Positions 25,080-37,200 of a stretch of DNA of 64,000 nucleotides are shown here, piece after piece. A program made the position numbers and the translations under genes. The stretch comes from Elysia chlorotica (taxonomy: Eukaryota > Mollusca > Gastropoda > Plakobranchidae): the NCBI GenBank assembly GCA_003991915.1, contig RQTK01000780.1, forward strand, positions 114,208-178,207, written 5' to 3'. The notes beneath the pieces were generated by a model. The model was not told where the DNA came from. It saw nothing but the letters and a program-made list of their open reading frames with translations, and searched no databases. Every line of letters begins with the position of its first letter. The first letter of the stretch is position 1.

Positions 25080-26320
25080 AGAACAGGACGCGCCGCTTAC
25101 AGCATGTCACTCTTATCACCGTGAGCCATTTTAAAGCTGAAGTGGAAGAAGAAAGAGAAGAAAATGTAGCAGGACCCCATGAACAGGACATAAGAAATGT
25201 GCGAGGAAAGGAACTAGTTGACTGGTGTTGTACAAACAACCTTGTTATCGGAATCATTTGGTGATATGAAACACGAAGAAGAAAGCTAATAGGAAAAAGC
25301 TGATGAGATGGAAGCAGAAAGCACACCGGTCACACCATGTCTAGTCAAAGGAGCAGACTGTTAATGTTATAATGAGCAGCTGCCAACAGCTTTCTTATTT
25401 GAACGGAAACATAAGCAAACCTACGAGCAAACATAATGATTGTAATCATAGATCCTCGAGAAAGTAGATGAAGCTGTCTAAAATGTTACGTTAGAAAAAT
25501 AATGTACAAAAGACATGACTGGTGTTGTACAAACATCCTTGTTATCGGAATCATTTGGTTATATGAAACACGAAGAAGAAAGCTAATAGGAAAAAGCTGA
25601 TGAGATGGAAGCAGAAAGTACACCGGTCACACCATGTCTAGTCAAAGGAGCAGACTGTTAATGTTATAATGAGCAGCTGCCAACAGCTTTCTTATTTGAA
25701 CGGAAACATAAGCAAACCCTACGTAGACCCAAAACATCAGATTTGATTTCGCTTCATTAAAATCAAACTAGATCCCCTCGAGAAAAGTAGCATGAAGCTG
25801 TTCTTAATAATGTTTACAGTTTTAGAAAAAAAAATAAAGATGTAAACAAAAAAGGGACAAACTCAAAGAAGAGATCGCTCAAGCAGCAATAGAACAAATA
25901 CAAACAGTTGAAAGGAAAACAAAACATGAGTGGGTGGCTGAGGATAGTTTCAACCTCAAGGAAATAAGGAGATAAGCCAGACAATTACAAGGAAGAAGCG
26001 AAACTTGCAAAAGGAAAACAGAAAAGTGTTAGTCACGTGGACCAATAAAAAGTGCAAAAACATCACCATTTACCACAAAAGAAATTGAATCAATCATGTA
26101 CAAAAGCGTGGGAGAAACTGTGAGCAAGAAAGCTCAATAATCCACAGGATGTCTGTAGTCTTGAGAACTTTTCAAGGACCAGAGAACGGATTATGAAGAA
26201 AAAGTGGGCATGTCCACCTGTCTTGGGAGATGATATCCTGACAGCAATGAGAAAGAGCAACAGGCCAAGACAACACGCCAGTGGAACTTTTAATTTAGAA
26301 TTGGCGGAGGACTAAGGAAT
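25080..26320 (+). mobile_element. Degenerate RTE-type LINE (endonuclease to early RT region)
   Basis: Pieces in order on the + strand resemble an RTE-type LINE: VRGKELVDWCCTNNLVIGI near 25200-25260 (endonuclease C-terminal region, cf. RG..L..FC..N.LVI.NT), KKLKEEIAQAAIEQIQTVER and KTKHEWVAEDSFNLKEIRR near 25850-25970 (linker before RT), and DDILTAMRKSNRPR near 26225-26290 (cf. E...A...MK.GKA.G.D). Many stops and frame changes. Contains an internal tandem duplication of about 300 bp. Confidence 0.65.
25220..25840. repeat. Tandem duplication of about 297 bp inside the LINE remnant
   Basis: gactggtgttgtacaaac starts at 25220 and again at 25517. About 200 bp are almost identical between the copies; the last third is more diverged (ctcgagaaagtagatgaagctg against ctcgagaaaagtagcatgaa). 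Confidence 0.88.
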
Positions 26321-26762
26321 TGACAAGACCACAACATGAATATTTATTAAATAGCAAACATATTAGTTTCTATAAAGTACTAATAAATTATGGCTTTTTC
26401 TTGGCGCTATGCGTGTGAACAAAGAGGTTAGAATAATTATGAGCTGTTATTAAACGAGAGGGTCAATCTTTATCCACTACCCGGTGCGGGAAAAAATGGG
26501 GGACCTCCGAAATTTACTGAACTACTTATAGTGGGCAAAGAAGATGTCATACTTTTCTTTACAATGGTGAATATAGAACAAAATCATGTAAAACGTTCAC
26601 TCGTTCAGAAACGAATGAACGTTTAAAAAAAAGACATGCCTCTTATCGAAGAAGACGCTGTCTTGTATGTCTTTTCCCTTCTCTTAAATTATTACCTAAA
26701 TCATCTACGTTCAGGTATTGTTTAAAAAAAGCTGAAGCGCAGACCTTCATTGGGTTACCTAG

Positions 26763-26809
<47 letters not shown>

Positions 26810-26860
26810 ATTGTTGTTGTTGTTTGTTGTTGTTGTTGTTATTGTTGTTGTTGTTGTGTT
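26763..26860. repeat. (GTT)n microsatellite
   Basis: About 32 interrupted GTT units. The Leu/Val runs it would encode are not a gene. Confidence 0.95.
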
Positions 26861-27840
26861 GTTGTTTTTATGTATTTTGTCAAAATTTATGGATTGTTTA
26901 CAATGTACGTTTCCGTATATTTTTTATATTAATTTTTTTGTTTTAAACGCTATAATTTTTTATAACCCAGACAAAAACATTTCCACACAGGAGTGTTTAA
27001 AAAAAACAGTTCGTGGCCTTAGTAAACAACCTTTTTTTTTTTACGATGCCAGCAGTTTGTACTTTCAAACTGAGAAGTACCCAGGTACTCAAAACTTCTA
27101 CTTAAAGCATTCAGGCAAAGACTTAGGAGTAAACGCAAGATGAAAACCTGGAAAATTTGACACGCAGACCTCGCACAACTAGTCTGTACCTTGAAATGCT
27201 TCAAAATCTTGAAAGAGTTCTCACTTTTTTGCCGTTTTTTTTAAATCTTTTTCGTGTGAAATTGTATTAAGTCGCCTAAAGAGGCGATACCAACTCGTAA
27301 AGAGGATGTCTTTGAAACTACGCTAATGCCTGAAAGAAAAAACAAATTTTATTTACCTAATAAAAAATATCGGTAAAACAAACAGGATATAGCATAGGAT
27401 TTTGAAATCTGCGCAGGAATTTCAAACCTGACCCTGTCAGCTTGCAGCTGTTTTATGATAAAGAATAGTTTGTCCTACGTTGTTATAAAATTTGCGGCAA
27501 GCTTTTTGTAATAATAATTTTTCAAGATGAAATGAGGAAACTTTTTTGTACATGGCTACACACATAGGATGGTTTGAGGATAACTAAATGTGAGTGTCTT
27601 AATAATAGAACAGACTCGAAGTTCTTAAAACTTGAAATTGCTTTAAAATGTTTTATCAGTTAATTTAATGCGCTGTTGAATGTTCTTATGGTTGTACCAT
27701 CTTCACTTAGATAGTGTCAAAACAGCTATCTTAAAAAGCCATAAAACGTGTGTTTATTGCATATGGGCTTTCTAAGTTGGCAGATCCTAGTGTTGTAGCT
27801 TTTTAAAAATTCAATAAGAGATTCACGAAGTTTTAGTTTC

Positions 27841-27844
27841 AGAA

Positions 27845-27879
<35 letters not shown>

Positions 27880-28059
27880 TAGATAGATAGAGAGAGAGAG
27901 AGAGGGAGAGAGAGAGAGAGCGAGAGGAAGAGAGCGATAGATATAGATAGTTTGGGAGAAGACTATTAAGAGAAATGAGACAGTGTGAGAAAGAGAAAGA
28001 GAAAATGAGATTCTTTCTAAATATTCCACTCCACTCTACCTCCACTCTACCCCCTCTCT

Positions 28060-28118
<59 letters not shown>
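27841..28118. repeat. (GA)n tract followed by (CT)n tract
   Basis: GA-rich 27841-27950 (with GATA interruptions) and a pure CT run about 28055-28117, separated by about 100 bases. The two tracts are complementary and could fold back. Confidence 0.95.
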
Positions 28119-28119
<1 letters not shown>

Positions 28120-28561
28120 ATATCTGTCTGCCTGTCTGTATTTATGTCTGTTTCTCTCAAACACACACACACGCACGTTACAGTGTATATTGGCCTGGGA
28201 AGCTTTATTGAAATGAATGCGGATGATATATCTTCAGAGTTTTTCTAAGGTTTAAAGAAGAAAACAACCGCCTTTATTCTCCTGATCCATATACGTGAAA
28301 CTTCTTTTTATTTCACTTTCGCCTAATGGCAGAAGAGTATAACCAGAGACTTTAGATTCATGGAGATGTTTCACAAAAAGAACTCACAGTGATTTTGATG
28401 CGAGGAGCTAGCGTGGCGCGGGATCACTATTTCTTTCTTGAAACTAAGGCGGTTGAACAATATGCAGACGGAGGTTTTTGTTTTAGTTTTGTTTAAACTT
28501 AGGTTCAAGGAAGGAAGCAAACTTCTTGGTTATATTGAGCTATACACGCAAAATCCTCTCC

Positions 28562-29250
28562 GGGAAACTTGTCACTATTTCACAGTTTCTGGTATTACAG
28601 TAACCTGGACGGGGCCGTACTAACGTGAAACTTGTCACTATTTCACAGTTTCTGGTATTACAGTAACCTGGACGGGGCCGTACTAACGTGAAACTTGTCA
28701 CTATTTCACAGTTTCTGGTATTACAGTAACCTGGACGGGGCCGTACTAACGTGAAACTTGTCACTATTTCACAGTTTCTGGTATCACAGTAACCTGGACG
28801 GGGCCGTACTAACGTGAAACTTGTCACTATTTCACAGTTTCTGGTATCACAGTAACCTGGACGGGGCCGTACTAACGTGAAACTTGTCACTATTTCACAG
28901 TTTCTGGTATACAGTAACCTGGACGGGGCCGTACTAACGTGAAACTTGTCACTATTTCACAGTTTCTGGTATCACAGTAACCTGGACGGGGCCGTACTAA
29001 CGTGAAACTTGTCACTATTTCACAGTTTCTGGTATCACAGTAACCTGGACGGGGCCGTACTAACGTGAAACTTGTCACTATTTCACAGTTTCTGGTATCA
29101 CAGTAACCTGGACGGGGCCGTACTAACGTGAAACTTGTCACTATTTCACAGTTTCTGGTATCACAGTAACCTGGACGGGGCCGTACTAACGTGAAACTTG
29201 TCACTATTTCACAGTTTCTGGTATCACAGTAACCTGGACGGGGCCGTACT
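28562..29250. repeat. 63-bp satellite array, 11 near-identical copies
   Basis: Units start with gtgaaacttgtcactatttc at 28562 (variant), 28625, 28688, 28751, 28814, 28877, 28939, 29002, 29065, 29128 and 29191. One unit is 62 bp. The only other variation is mainly gtattac against gtatcac. Because 63 = 3 x 21, the minus strand reads a 21-residue repeat, but nothing suggests it is translated. It ends about 490 bp before the FREP-A TATA box. Confidence 0.96.
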
Positions 29251-29742
29251 GCAGGCTTGTGTGCAGGGCCCCCGTTAGATCACCTGTGGAGAGTATGATG
29301 TATATATGTATATGTATATGTTTTAAAAAGGAAGGGGGCGGGCGGAATCATGTCATGAAATCAAAGCCATAAGCAATCATTATGTGCACAACGATTGTGC
29401 TCAGAGACGTGGTTCAGGATATGCATTAAGAAAAGCATTGTGGTCAAGTTCGTAGAAAAATTCAAACAGGTCCATTGAATACTTTATAGGTATTTTATAG
29501 AAGACATTGTGAAACGTACCAGATTTAATACACTTAAATGGCCGGTTGCAATTATCCACTTGTGTATTATCTGAACTCGTTCAGACTTTTGGGAAAAAAC
29601 AACTACTGAGCGTATTAAGTTCCAAACCCAAGTGGATTTCATTGACGTCAAACCCTGTTTGCTACAGGAAAATGTTTTTAAGACTGTAAGTGTCTTTATC
29701 ACGTCTGGCGGATCAACATGGCCACACACCATATCCGCTCCC

Positions 29743-29749
29743 TATAAAA
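29743..29749 (+). promoter_or_regulatory. TATA box of FREP-A
   Basis: TATAAAA 129 bases before the start codon. The surrounding block (catggccacacaccatatcc ... ctcaagctgcttcccagtga) is repeated almost unchanged, inverted, at the FREP-B promoter. An initiator-like ccagtg lies about 18-20 bases downstream. Confidence 0.75.
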
Positions 29750-29877
29750 CTCAAGCTGCTTCCCAGTGAAGTAGAATGTTCATTCTCGAGCAGTAGAGAT
29801 ATTAACCGCTAGTGTGCATTGCCAAGCTGTTGTTACAGAAACGTAGAACGATTTAGATACTACTTTGATTAAACACC

Positions 29878-29938
29878 ATGGACTCAAGACTTTTCTTTAC
29901 TGTAGCACTTTGTTTGCTCCAAGTAACATGGGGTAAGG

Positions 29939-29981
<43 letters not shown>

Positions 29982-32900
29982 ATTGCTGTTGTTGTTGTTT
30001 TTATTCATAACAATGAAAATACTACAAGTTCAAATTTGTATATCTTTAATGCCGACGTGAAGACAACAATATTTTTAAATTGACTTTTATACTCAATTTA
30101 AACTCTGGCAATTATGTTAATGAGCCATTCTTTATGACTTACCAACGTTTTACTATGGAAACAAAATCATAATGGTTTCTCTTTTAAAGAAAATTTTATA
30201 GAAATGTACAAAGGCGAAACAGGTACAAATATACCCGTCAAAATCAGGTACAATTTTCAACAAGATACAGGCATTTAAAGTAATTTTTTTGCCTAGAACC
30301 CAACCATTTCCAGCGAATTTTCCGTATGAAATTAAAAATAAACCTATCAATTTACTCTTGTGTTAGAAGCATATAGCAAAATTACGATCTGGTGTTTGTG
30401 CGTTTTTATTTGAAGTATAGGTAGAATATATCTTCTTATAGTCTATTATGTCAAACTTAGAGAATCTCTTTTCAACTAGGATCGCGTAAAATAAACAATT
30501 TTCATTGATTCAAATCCATCCTATCTCCGTTTGATAACATTATTTTGTATTATCAAAATTTTATTTCAATGTTCGAGCATTCGACCCCAACCTCAGATAA
30601 CATTTTTTTTTCGAAAAGCAATGGAAAGTGACAATGCTCTACGTTGCAGACAGTTAAGAGTGGGAGGCGACATTCAGCGGATTTTTTCTGCGAACGTCAA
30701 ACATGCACATATTTTTCAGTATCTTTAGTAAGACTTCTAGATAAAAGTAAACAATTTATTCTTGGAGGCAATAATAAAGCTACAGTATTTCCGATGAAAG
30801 TTGAACTTAACTATCTGTAAGTAGCACAATAACAGCTAACCGTTAAAATTTTGCAGGATTTAGGAATGGAAATTTCGGTAGCAACTTTACTTTTTACTAG
30901 ATACATGATCTTTTAAAAAAAATTACATTTTATTCATTCTGTATGCGATTTTTAACACCCAGGAAGGGGTTTAGCGCCATGTCTAGATATTGTGATATGA
31001 TATGCAAATTTCACTTGCCACACATGTCTAGATTTTAGTCAGGCGCCGTGAAATAATGAGTACATGATATGAAGTTGGAATATTAGAAAATGGATTCTAA
31101 GGAAGGCGTATTTAACTTTACTGGCCGTTAGTGTAGATGGGTCTAAGGCCGGAATATCATTATCAAGGATAGGCCTATTTAAAGTCAGATGCTCCAAAGC
31201 AAACACATCTACCAAGTGATATGATTAATATGCACTTCTCCTATCACAAATCAATATTACAGGCTGTCGTTCTACAAACCGTTTCCTTATCGCGATTTGG
31301 TAGATGCTGAAGTAAGAGTAAATGTTTCCTAAACTGTTACAATTGAGAATTTAAGTGTAAATTAGATTTATCTTAGAGAAATTTCAATACAAGGGGTCGT
31401 AATTACAAGGTCGCGGCAGAGCTAACAACTCGTAGTAAGCAAGCCTTCTTATTCGTACATCTTAAGTCATCTAAGACTACCACAACGTTGTACTCGCGAC
31501 CCGCGACCGTATTTTGAAAAGATTACAACACAATTTTTGAATCATTTAAATTTCTACGAAATATCTCAATATAGCGGTGATCCCCCTGCCCCAACTAACA
31601 CTGAAGAAAACGTTGGTTTTCTCGTTTTGTAAAAAATCTATTTCAAGTAGGAAAAAGTTGGGCCTAATTATTGGGCTTAATATTTTACTCTACAAAGTTA
31701 AAAACGGTTTTCAGTCGCTTATTATTGTTTGTTTTGTAAGTCATCCTTCATTACACCACAACTATTAAGCTCACTTTGTAGAAACTCGATAAGGAGAGAA
31801 GACTGCTATTAAATGAAATTGGTGAACAACCATTAGAGACTCTTCTCTACTCGACTCCACCGGCCATTATCTGGTATACCATTAACCTTCCTGATACCGG
31901 GTGAGTTTCCTGATGCTTCTCATGTGCTTTTTTAACATGTATGACTTTTACTTTTACATTTTATTTTCAGGTCTCCAGTTTACCTTGGACCGCGACATGA
32001 TTTCCACACAGGGCGGACGCCCAGCGTGTGGTGTCTTAAGCTGTGTACAGAGAGGCCACGATAGTTCCAGCACCACTCCTAGTCCTCAGATAGATGATGG
32101 CAACTACAGTACGCCCGTCAGCACCGTCACTAGAATGGCTATATACAAAACTGACCCAGATAGCCCAGGGGCTCAAAGAGACAGTAGGAAACCTTTCCTC
32201 GTGGCGTCAGTCAACTCTCAACAGCCAAGAGTGTCCCGTGTGGCCAACGCTATCAAAGTAGACGGTCGGCTGGAAACCTCCACCGCAAGCATAAGGCTGG
32301 AGCTCTTCAAACAGGAAGACTGCCGGGCGGAGTTTACTTGTCAGCTCGTGGCAGTGGACGCCCAGGGCAGGGAGCTCGTGAGAACATCGCACCTGCTGCA
32401 GCAGCCTTCCAGCTCAGCTTCACACTCGGCAGGTGGGCAAGGCTGGACTCCAGCAGTGGTCATGCATCTGGTCGACCTGGCCCAGGATCTGAACACAAAC
32501 ATGCAACTCATGAGGAGTGCGATGGACGACTTCCGTGATAGACTGGGCGGTGTGGAAGACAAGGTGGCCGCATCTGAGAACGGCCTGAGTGGGGGTTTGA
32601 GAAATCTGGAAAACAGAATGGAAGATAAAATGGAGCGCTTAGAAGATAAGTTTGATAGTTTAGAAGATAAGTTTAAACGTTTAGAAGATAAAACAGTTTC
32701 TACGGAGGTGAACGTTTTACAAAAGATGGACGAAAGAAATGTCTTTGACAAAGCTTTCGCCAACAAAATCGACTCTCTTGAGGATAAACTAGAAAAATGG
32801 GTTGCAGCTCAAAGCAAGGCGGACTGCTCCCAGACGTTGTCTAACTTAACCAGTAAGTTAAACGCATTGCCTTCATCCGTCAAGACTTATGTAGAAGATA

Positions 32901-33817
32901 GCTTTGAAGCTTTCAAACGAGAAGCGAGGGAACAGGATTATCTTTTAAACGAAACTTTACGAGCACCTCTTGCGCAGATTATACAAAACTCTACTACCTT
33001 TGTCGTTTCCAAGATAAATGATCGCGTTGACAGATTTTATGACAGACTAGAAGAACACTTCGCACAGCTTAGTTCTAGCATCAACGAAAGTGTTATTCAC
33101 ACCAGGTCATCTTTCCGCGACACTGTGACTGCCATGAACATCAGTGATGCCAATGAAGTAGCCGCTGTAGTAAGGGACATCCTGACTCCCAAAACCTGCA
33201 GCAAAGGAATGATTTCTTTACTGACCCAACCATCGTACCCCTACCCTGTGGTCAAACCAAGCTCCGGTGACATACCGGCTGTCCCATACCTGTGTGACAC
33301 TGTCACCGACGCCGGCGGGTGGATCATCATCCAACGTCGCACCACTGGGAACGTGGACTTTTACCGCAACTGGGCCGACTACAAGAAAGGCTTTGGAACC
33401 TTTGATGATGACTTTTGGCTCGGCAACGACAACATCCACGCCATCACCAGCAGCGGTCTCTACGAGCTGAGGGTAGACTTGAGGTACAACGGAAAGGCAG
33501 CGTTTGCTCACTACGACACATTTTATATAGCGGACGAAGTCCATCTCTATGCTCTTACATTAGGATCTTACCATGGGACAGCCGGGGATGCGCTGTCAGG
33601 TCACAACGGACGCCCATTTACTACACTTGATCGCGACAATGATTCTTACGGCAGGAACTGCGCTGTTGATTTTACTGGTGCTTGGTGGTACGGGGGTTGT
33701 CATAGCTCGAATCTCAACGGGAAATGGAAGGCAGGTGCCAACAAAGGACCCCGATGGAGCACATTCTCAAGTGACAATGCAGTTTCGTTTTCTGAAATGA
33801 AAATAAGAAAAAAATGA
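29878..33817 (+). CDS. Fibrinogen-related protein (FREP-A), two exons
   Basis: Exons 29878-29932 and 31971-33817, intron phase 1; precursor 633 residues. Exon 1 codes a signal peptide (MDSRLFFTVALCLLQVTWG) after a good start context (aaacaccATGG). Exon 2 codes an Ig-like region (about residues 19-155; CRAEFTCQLVAVDAQG), a coiled coil from about residue 203 with LEDKFDS/LEDKFKR heptads, a variable stretch, and a C-terminal fibrinogen domain (about 426-633) with GGWIIIQRR, DFYRNWADYKKGFG, FWLGNDNIHAITSSG, a calcium-type DRDND motif and NCA...WWYGGCH...LNGKW. FREPs are secreted lectin-like immune proteins of snails that bind pathogen glycoconjugates; that role is family knowledge. Several N-glycosylation sequons lie in the linker. 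Intact, with a TATA promoter and AATAAA at 33972. Confidence 0.92.
29933..31970 (+). other. FREP-A intron 1
   Basis: 2038 bases, donor g/gtaagg and acceptor ttattttcag/gtctcc. The last about 190 bases (from about 31785) are homologous to the same place in FREP-B. The middle is AT-rich with no other feature supported. Confidence 0.75.
29938..30000. repeat. (GTT)n microsatellite just inside FREP-A intron 1
   Basis: About 20 GTT units starting six bases after the donor GT (gtaaggtgttgttg...). The same donor in FREP-B lacks the expansion. Confidence 0.93.
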
Positions 33818-33971
33818 AAATCACATTAACCTGCACTTAAACCACTACATTAGGGTAGACAGTTTTGTGTGAGAGTACATATTAACCATAACACCATACT
33901 GGCCTGTAGTTATTGAGGTGTTGGTATCTCACGCATACATACTATTTCAAGCTTAGTGACGTTCTATTTAG

Positions 33972-33977
33972 AATAAA
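33972..33977 (+). terminator. Candidate poly(A) signal of FREP-A
   Basis: AATAAA 155 bases after the stop codon, followed by a T-rich stretch. Confidence 0.55.
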
Positions 33978-34029
33978 AAGAATCATTATTTGATTATTAT
34001 CTACTACGCCTTGATAGCTAGTTGTAGTT

Positions 34030-34200
34030 GAGTTGGTTTACTGTCCACCATCAGCACTATATAGGCTTTATTTTGAACGGGCCCCAAGACATAGGTCTGA
34101 CAATTATTTTTATCTGCTGCCATACACGAGACATGGCGGGGATACCATGAATCCTGTCTCAGCCGGTCACATTATACTGACACCGTCCCACGGCCGATGT
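34030..34200 (-). mobile_element. SINE copy (tatatagtgctgg family)
   Basis: Reads on + as ctgtccaccatcagcactat, ataggcttta, gggccccaagacataggtctgacaa and ctgtctcagccggtcacattatactgacac, i.e. the body and 3' end of the family in reverse orientation. Confidence 0.72.
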
Positions 34201-37200
34201 TCTACACCAGGGCCACCGCGACCCCTCATTGGCTTTGAAAATAAAATAATTATAATAACTCAATTTACTTGAGCCTGGTGGAATGCTCTATGTGGAGCTT
34301 GTAGTAAAATTCACCTGTAACGTGTTATCTTAGTATTGAGTAATTTTAAATATGTTTTGCCGCCCACAGTTTAGTTAAGCTCTGTTAAAATCGTCTAAAT
34401 ATCTTATGAGGCTTGTTTTCTGTTGTTGTCTTTATGCAATTTCTATGCAATACAGGTACTTAACCAAATCACGATATTGTTGCTTATACATGCATGATGT
34501 TTTTGAAGCAAATTGGTTTGATTTGTCTAATAAAGTGTAGCTAAAGTGTAGTTAATTTTTAAGTTTAAGAAAGCTTCTCTTCATCCACAATTTTCATCTT
34601 AATATGAGCGGGGTGGAATTAGAAAAAAACAACAAGTTTTTAAGCTAAATATTTATTTTACCTTAACCAGAGTGCTGATTATTTCCAAGATCATCTAAGA
34701 TTGATAGGCGCGGCGGGCACATAGTATGCATGCGAATAAATGGGTTGGAGGTGGGAGGTGAACACACAGGAACTTGTGTTTTTTTTTATCCCCAGTGACA
34801 TTAGGATAGCCCACTACATAAACTCATGTACTTGTAGCACTAATAATGAGGGCATTCCGTTTGAGACCTCGGCGCCACAGGTAGAGAGGTCAAGTAGCCC
34901 CCTCGTGACCCTTGTTAAAATAAGGCGATTGGTCTATCTAAACTAAAATGGCGCTCCTGGGTCGCCGCATGAATTTGCACGTTAGCGATATAACAATATA
35001 AAGAAGAAAAAAAACAGGATAGATAAAATATAACTTTAAAAAAAAAAAATACTTCATCATAAATAAAAACTACGCTTGTGCACTATAACTCATGTCCTAC
35101 TTCAAACATGTATTTTCAAGCCTCACTGGTTTGCTCAGAACCATTAGCTACACCGAATGAGATAACACTGTGTGATTGTTATAAGGCATGAAAAGTCTGT
35201 CAAGTGAGTACGCTTTTCACATGTAAAGTTACGCGGCACTTCGAGATAAAAATGTACTAACCCCCCGCAAAAGTAGAACGGTGTGACAGCGCTATCTTTC
35301 CTTTCTATTCATACAGTGGAAGGAACATTGAAAGAACTCAAACAAAGGTTTGAAAACTTGATAAAGTTTTTCGTAAGGCCCTAGCTACACCAAACTAGGC
35401 CAAGCGTGGGTCGTCATTCAAACAACCCAGGCAACACAGATGCCGGTCGAAGCACGCGATACCAAGATCGACGGTGAGCGGCGAAGTGCTCTTTGCACAT
35501 ACACGAAAAGCTAGAGTCTGGCGTGACCAAAATATCTAGGTCAAAGCGTGCCCAGTGGTTACTCGCATAGCTAAAGTTTCAAATATTTAAAAAACTAAGC
35601 TTATTTCATAAATCATTTTTTATTGTGACTTCATTTTATTACTATCTAAGACTAAATATACTAAATACTAAATATAAAGGCATTCTAGAGAAAAGTTTGT
35701 TTAAAGTTTTGAATCGAGGGTCGGAAGTGGGCCGGGAAACAATATTGGGCGTCCAACACAGACCATCACAGATAGACTTTGCCTCTCTGTCGCAAAACAC
35801 AGATTGTCGGCCTGTCATCGGAAGCTGTTATCCGTCATCCGACATCCTGTGGACCTCGAGGAACGAAAAACCACTAAAAATAGATAGCTGCATATTATTG
35901 TCTGTGTCTGGCTGGGATGGATGTCTGTGTTGGTATAGTCGCTCCCTTAGTGTTACAGACAGGGAAGTCAAAGAGTTTTACATGGAGATGTCAACATACA
36001 TACCTTACCCCCCCCCCCCCTTATAATAGTCCATGAATATTAGCATTTTTGTATTAATTGTATAATATTAACTGTAATAAAACATTTCTTTGCATAAAAG
36101 GGAAGGTGGCGCCATTTTAAGTCCGTGTTAAAAGTTTCCATGGAATGAAGACTGGAACTACTAAATTTTAATTTTAATTTTTTTCAAATCACCAAAATTA
36201 CCATTTTACCTGTAAGAAAATGCATGTAGGCAATCTTGGCAGCGCGATGCGTGTAAGTAGGACACGGTGTTTCAGCGTAACACAACACCTCGCAATAATA
36301 GCAGCGTGATGAAACGTTGAGAAAAACGCCAACACGCCAAGATCATGGGTACCTTACAGATCAAAGTGATGAGACTATTACAAAAGAAATTATCCTTCAT
36401 GCCTGCGTTAGAACTTTAAAATACCGTTTAGCACTAGAGGTTTACATGATTCTAGAAAAAGGCTCAGGCCTGGATTTACCACTTCAAACATGCCTGGGTG
36501 AGCCCTATAATACAATAAGATACAAACAAGTATACAATACAAAACAAGGTTAAAGAAAGACAAATATGTACGTCGTGTTTGGAATAAATTACATACAATA
36601 TAGAAACGTTAAAATAAAAGATTTCATAGACATTAGTAGGATCTTGAAGTTTTTCTATCAGAGCAACGGGAACACTTAGCGCCAAAAGCAATCAAACTGT
36701 ACAGCGCGTATATCATCTATATTGCATTCACTGCAGGCTACAAGGTCATGAAAAGGAAGGGAGTGCGCTGGGCTTTTATCTGACATGATTATAGAACAAA
36801 TTCCCATGAGAACTCAGACAACTGTAAAAGCAGTTGGGGTGATAGAATGGATTAAGATTATTATCAAAGGCTTCTGTGGCTACCGTCCTCCATTTCTTAA
36901 GAGACGGAGTGAATTTCTCCGGGACCCCGTTGGTGCAGAGTTAACGTTACAATGGTAGCTCGCCAAGTTAGGGACCATTTACACTGGCAGTGCAGAGCTA
37001 AAGTTACAATGGTAGCTCGCCAAGTTAGGGACCATTTACACTGGCAGACAAAGTAGCATTCAACTTCTAGAAATAAGATAGAGTAAATAATTGTAACATT
37101 CAACTGACCTAAAGAAAAGCTCCCATTTCGCCAAGTTAGGGACCATTTACACTGGCAGACCAAAGTAGCATTCAACTTCTAGAAATAAGATAGAGTAAAT

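Larger units (their letters stand above)
26321..28560. other. Intergenic sequence, only simple repeats seen
   Basis: AT-rich. Contains (GTT)n at 26763-26860, GA-rich 27841-27950 and (CT)n 28049-28118. No gene supported. Confidence 0.5.

Noticed and set aside
26750-27143. Leu/Val-rich open frame
   Set aside because: Produced by (GTT)n; resemblance to a membrane protein is only compositional.
28540-29204. Minus-strand 21-residue repeat protein in the 63-bp satellite
   Set aside because: Period divisible by three explains it; no start context, splice sites or relatives, and a one-base deletion in one unit breaks the frame.
31901-31970. Extra N-terminal residues in frame with FREP-A exon 2 (MSFLMLLMCFF...)
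   Set aside because: This is intron end plus acceptor: a consensus ttattttcag precedes GTCTCC, and a real signal-peptide exon with matching phase lies upstream. The same holds for FREP-B at 42632-42701.
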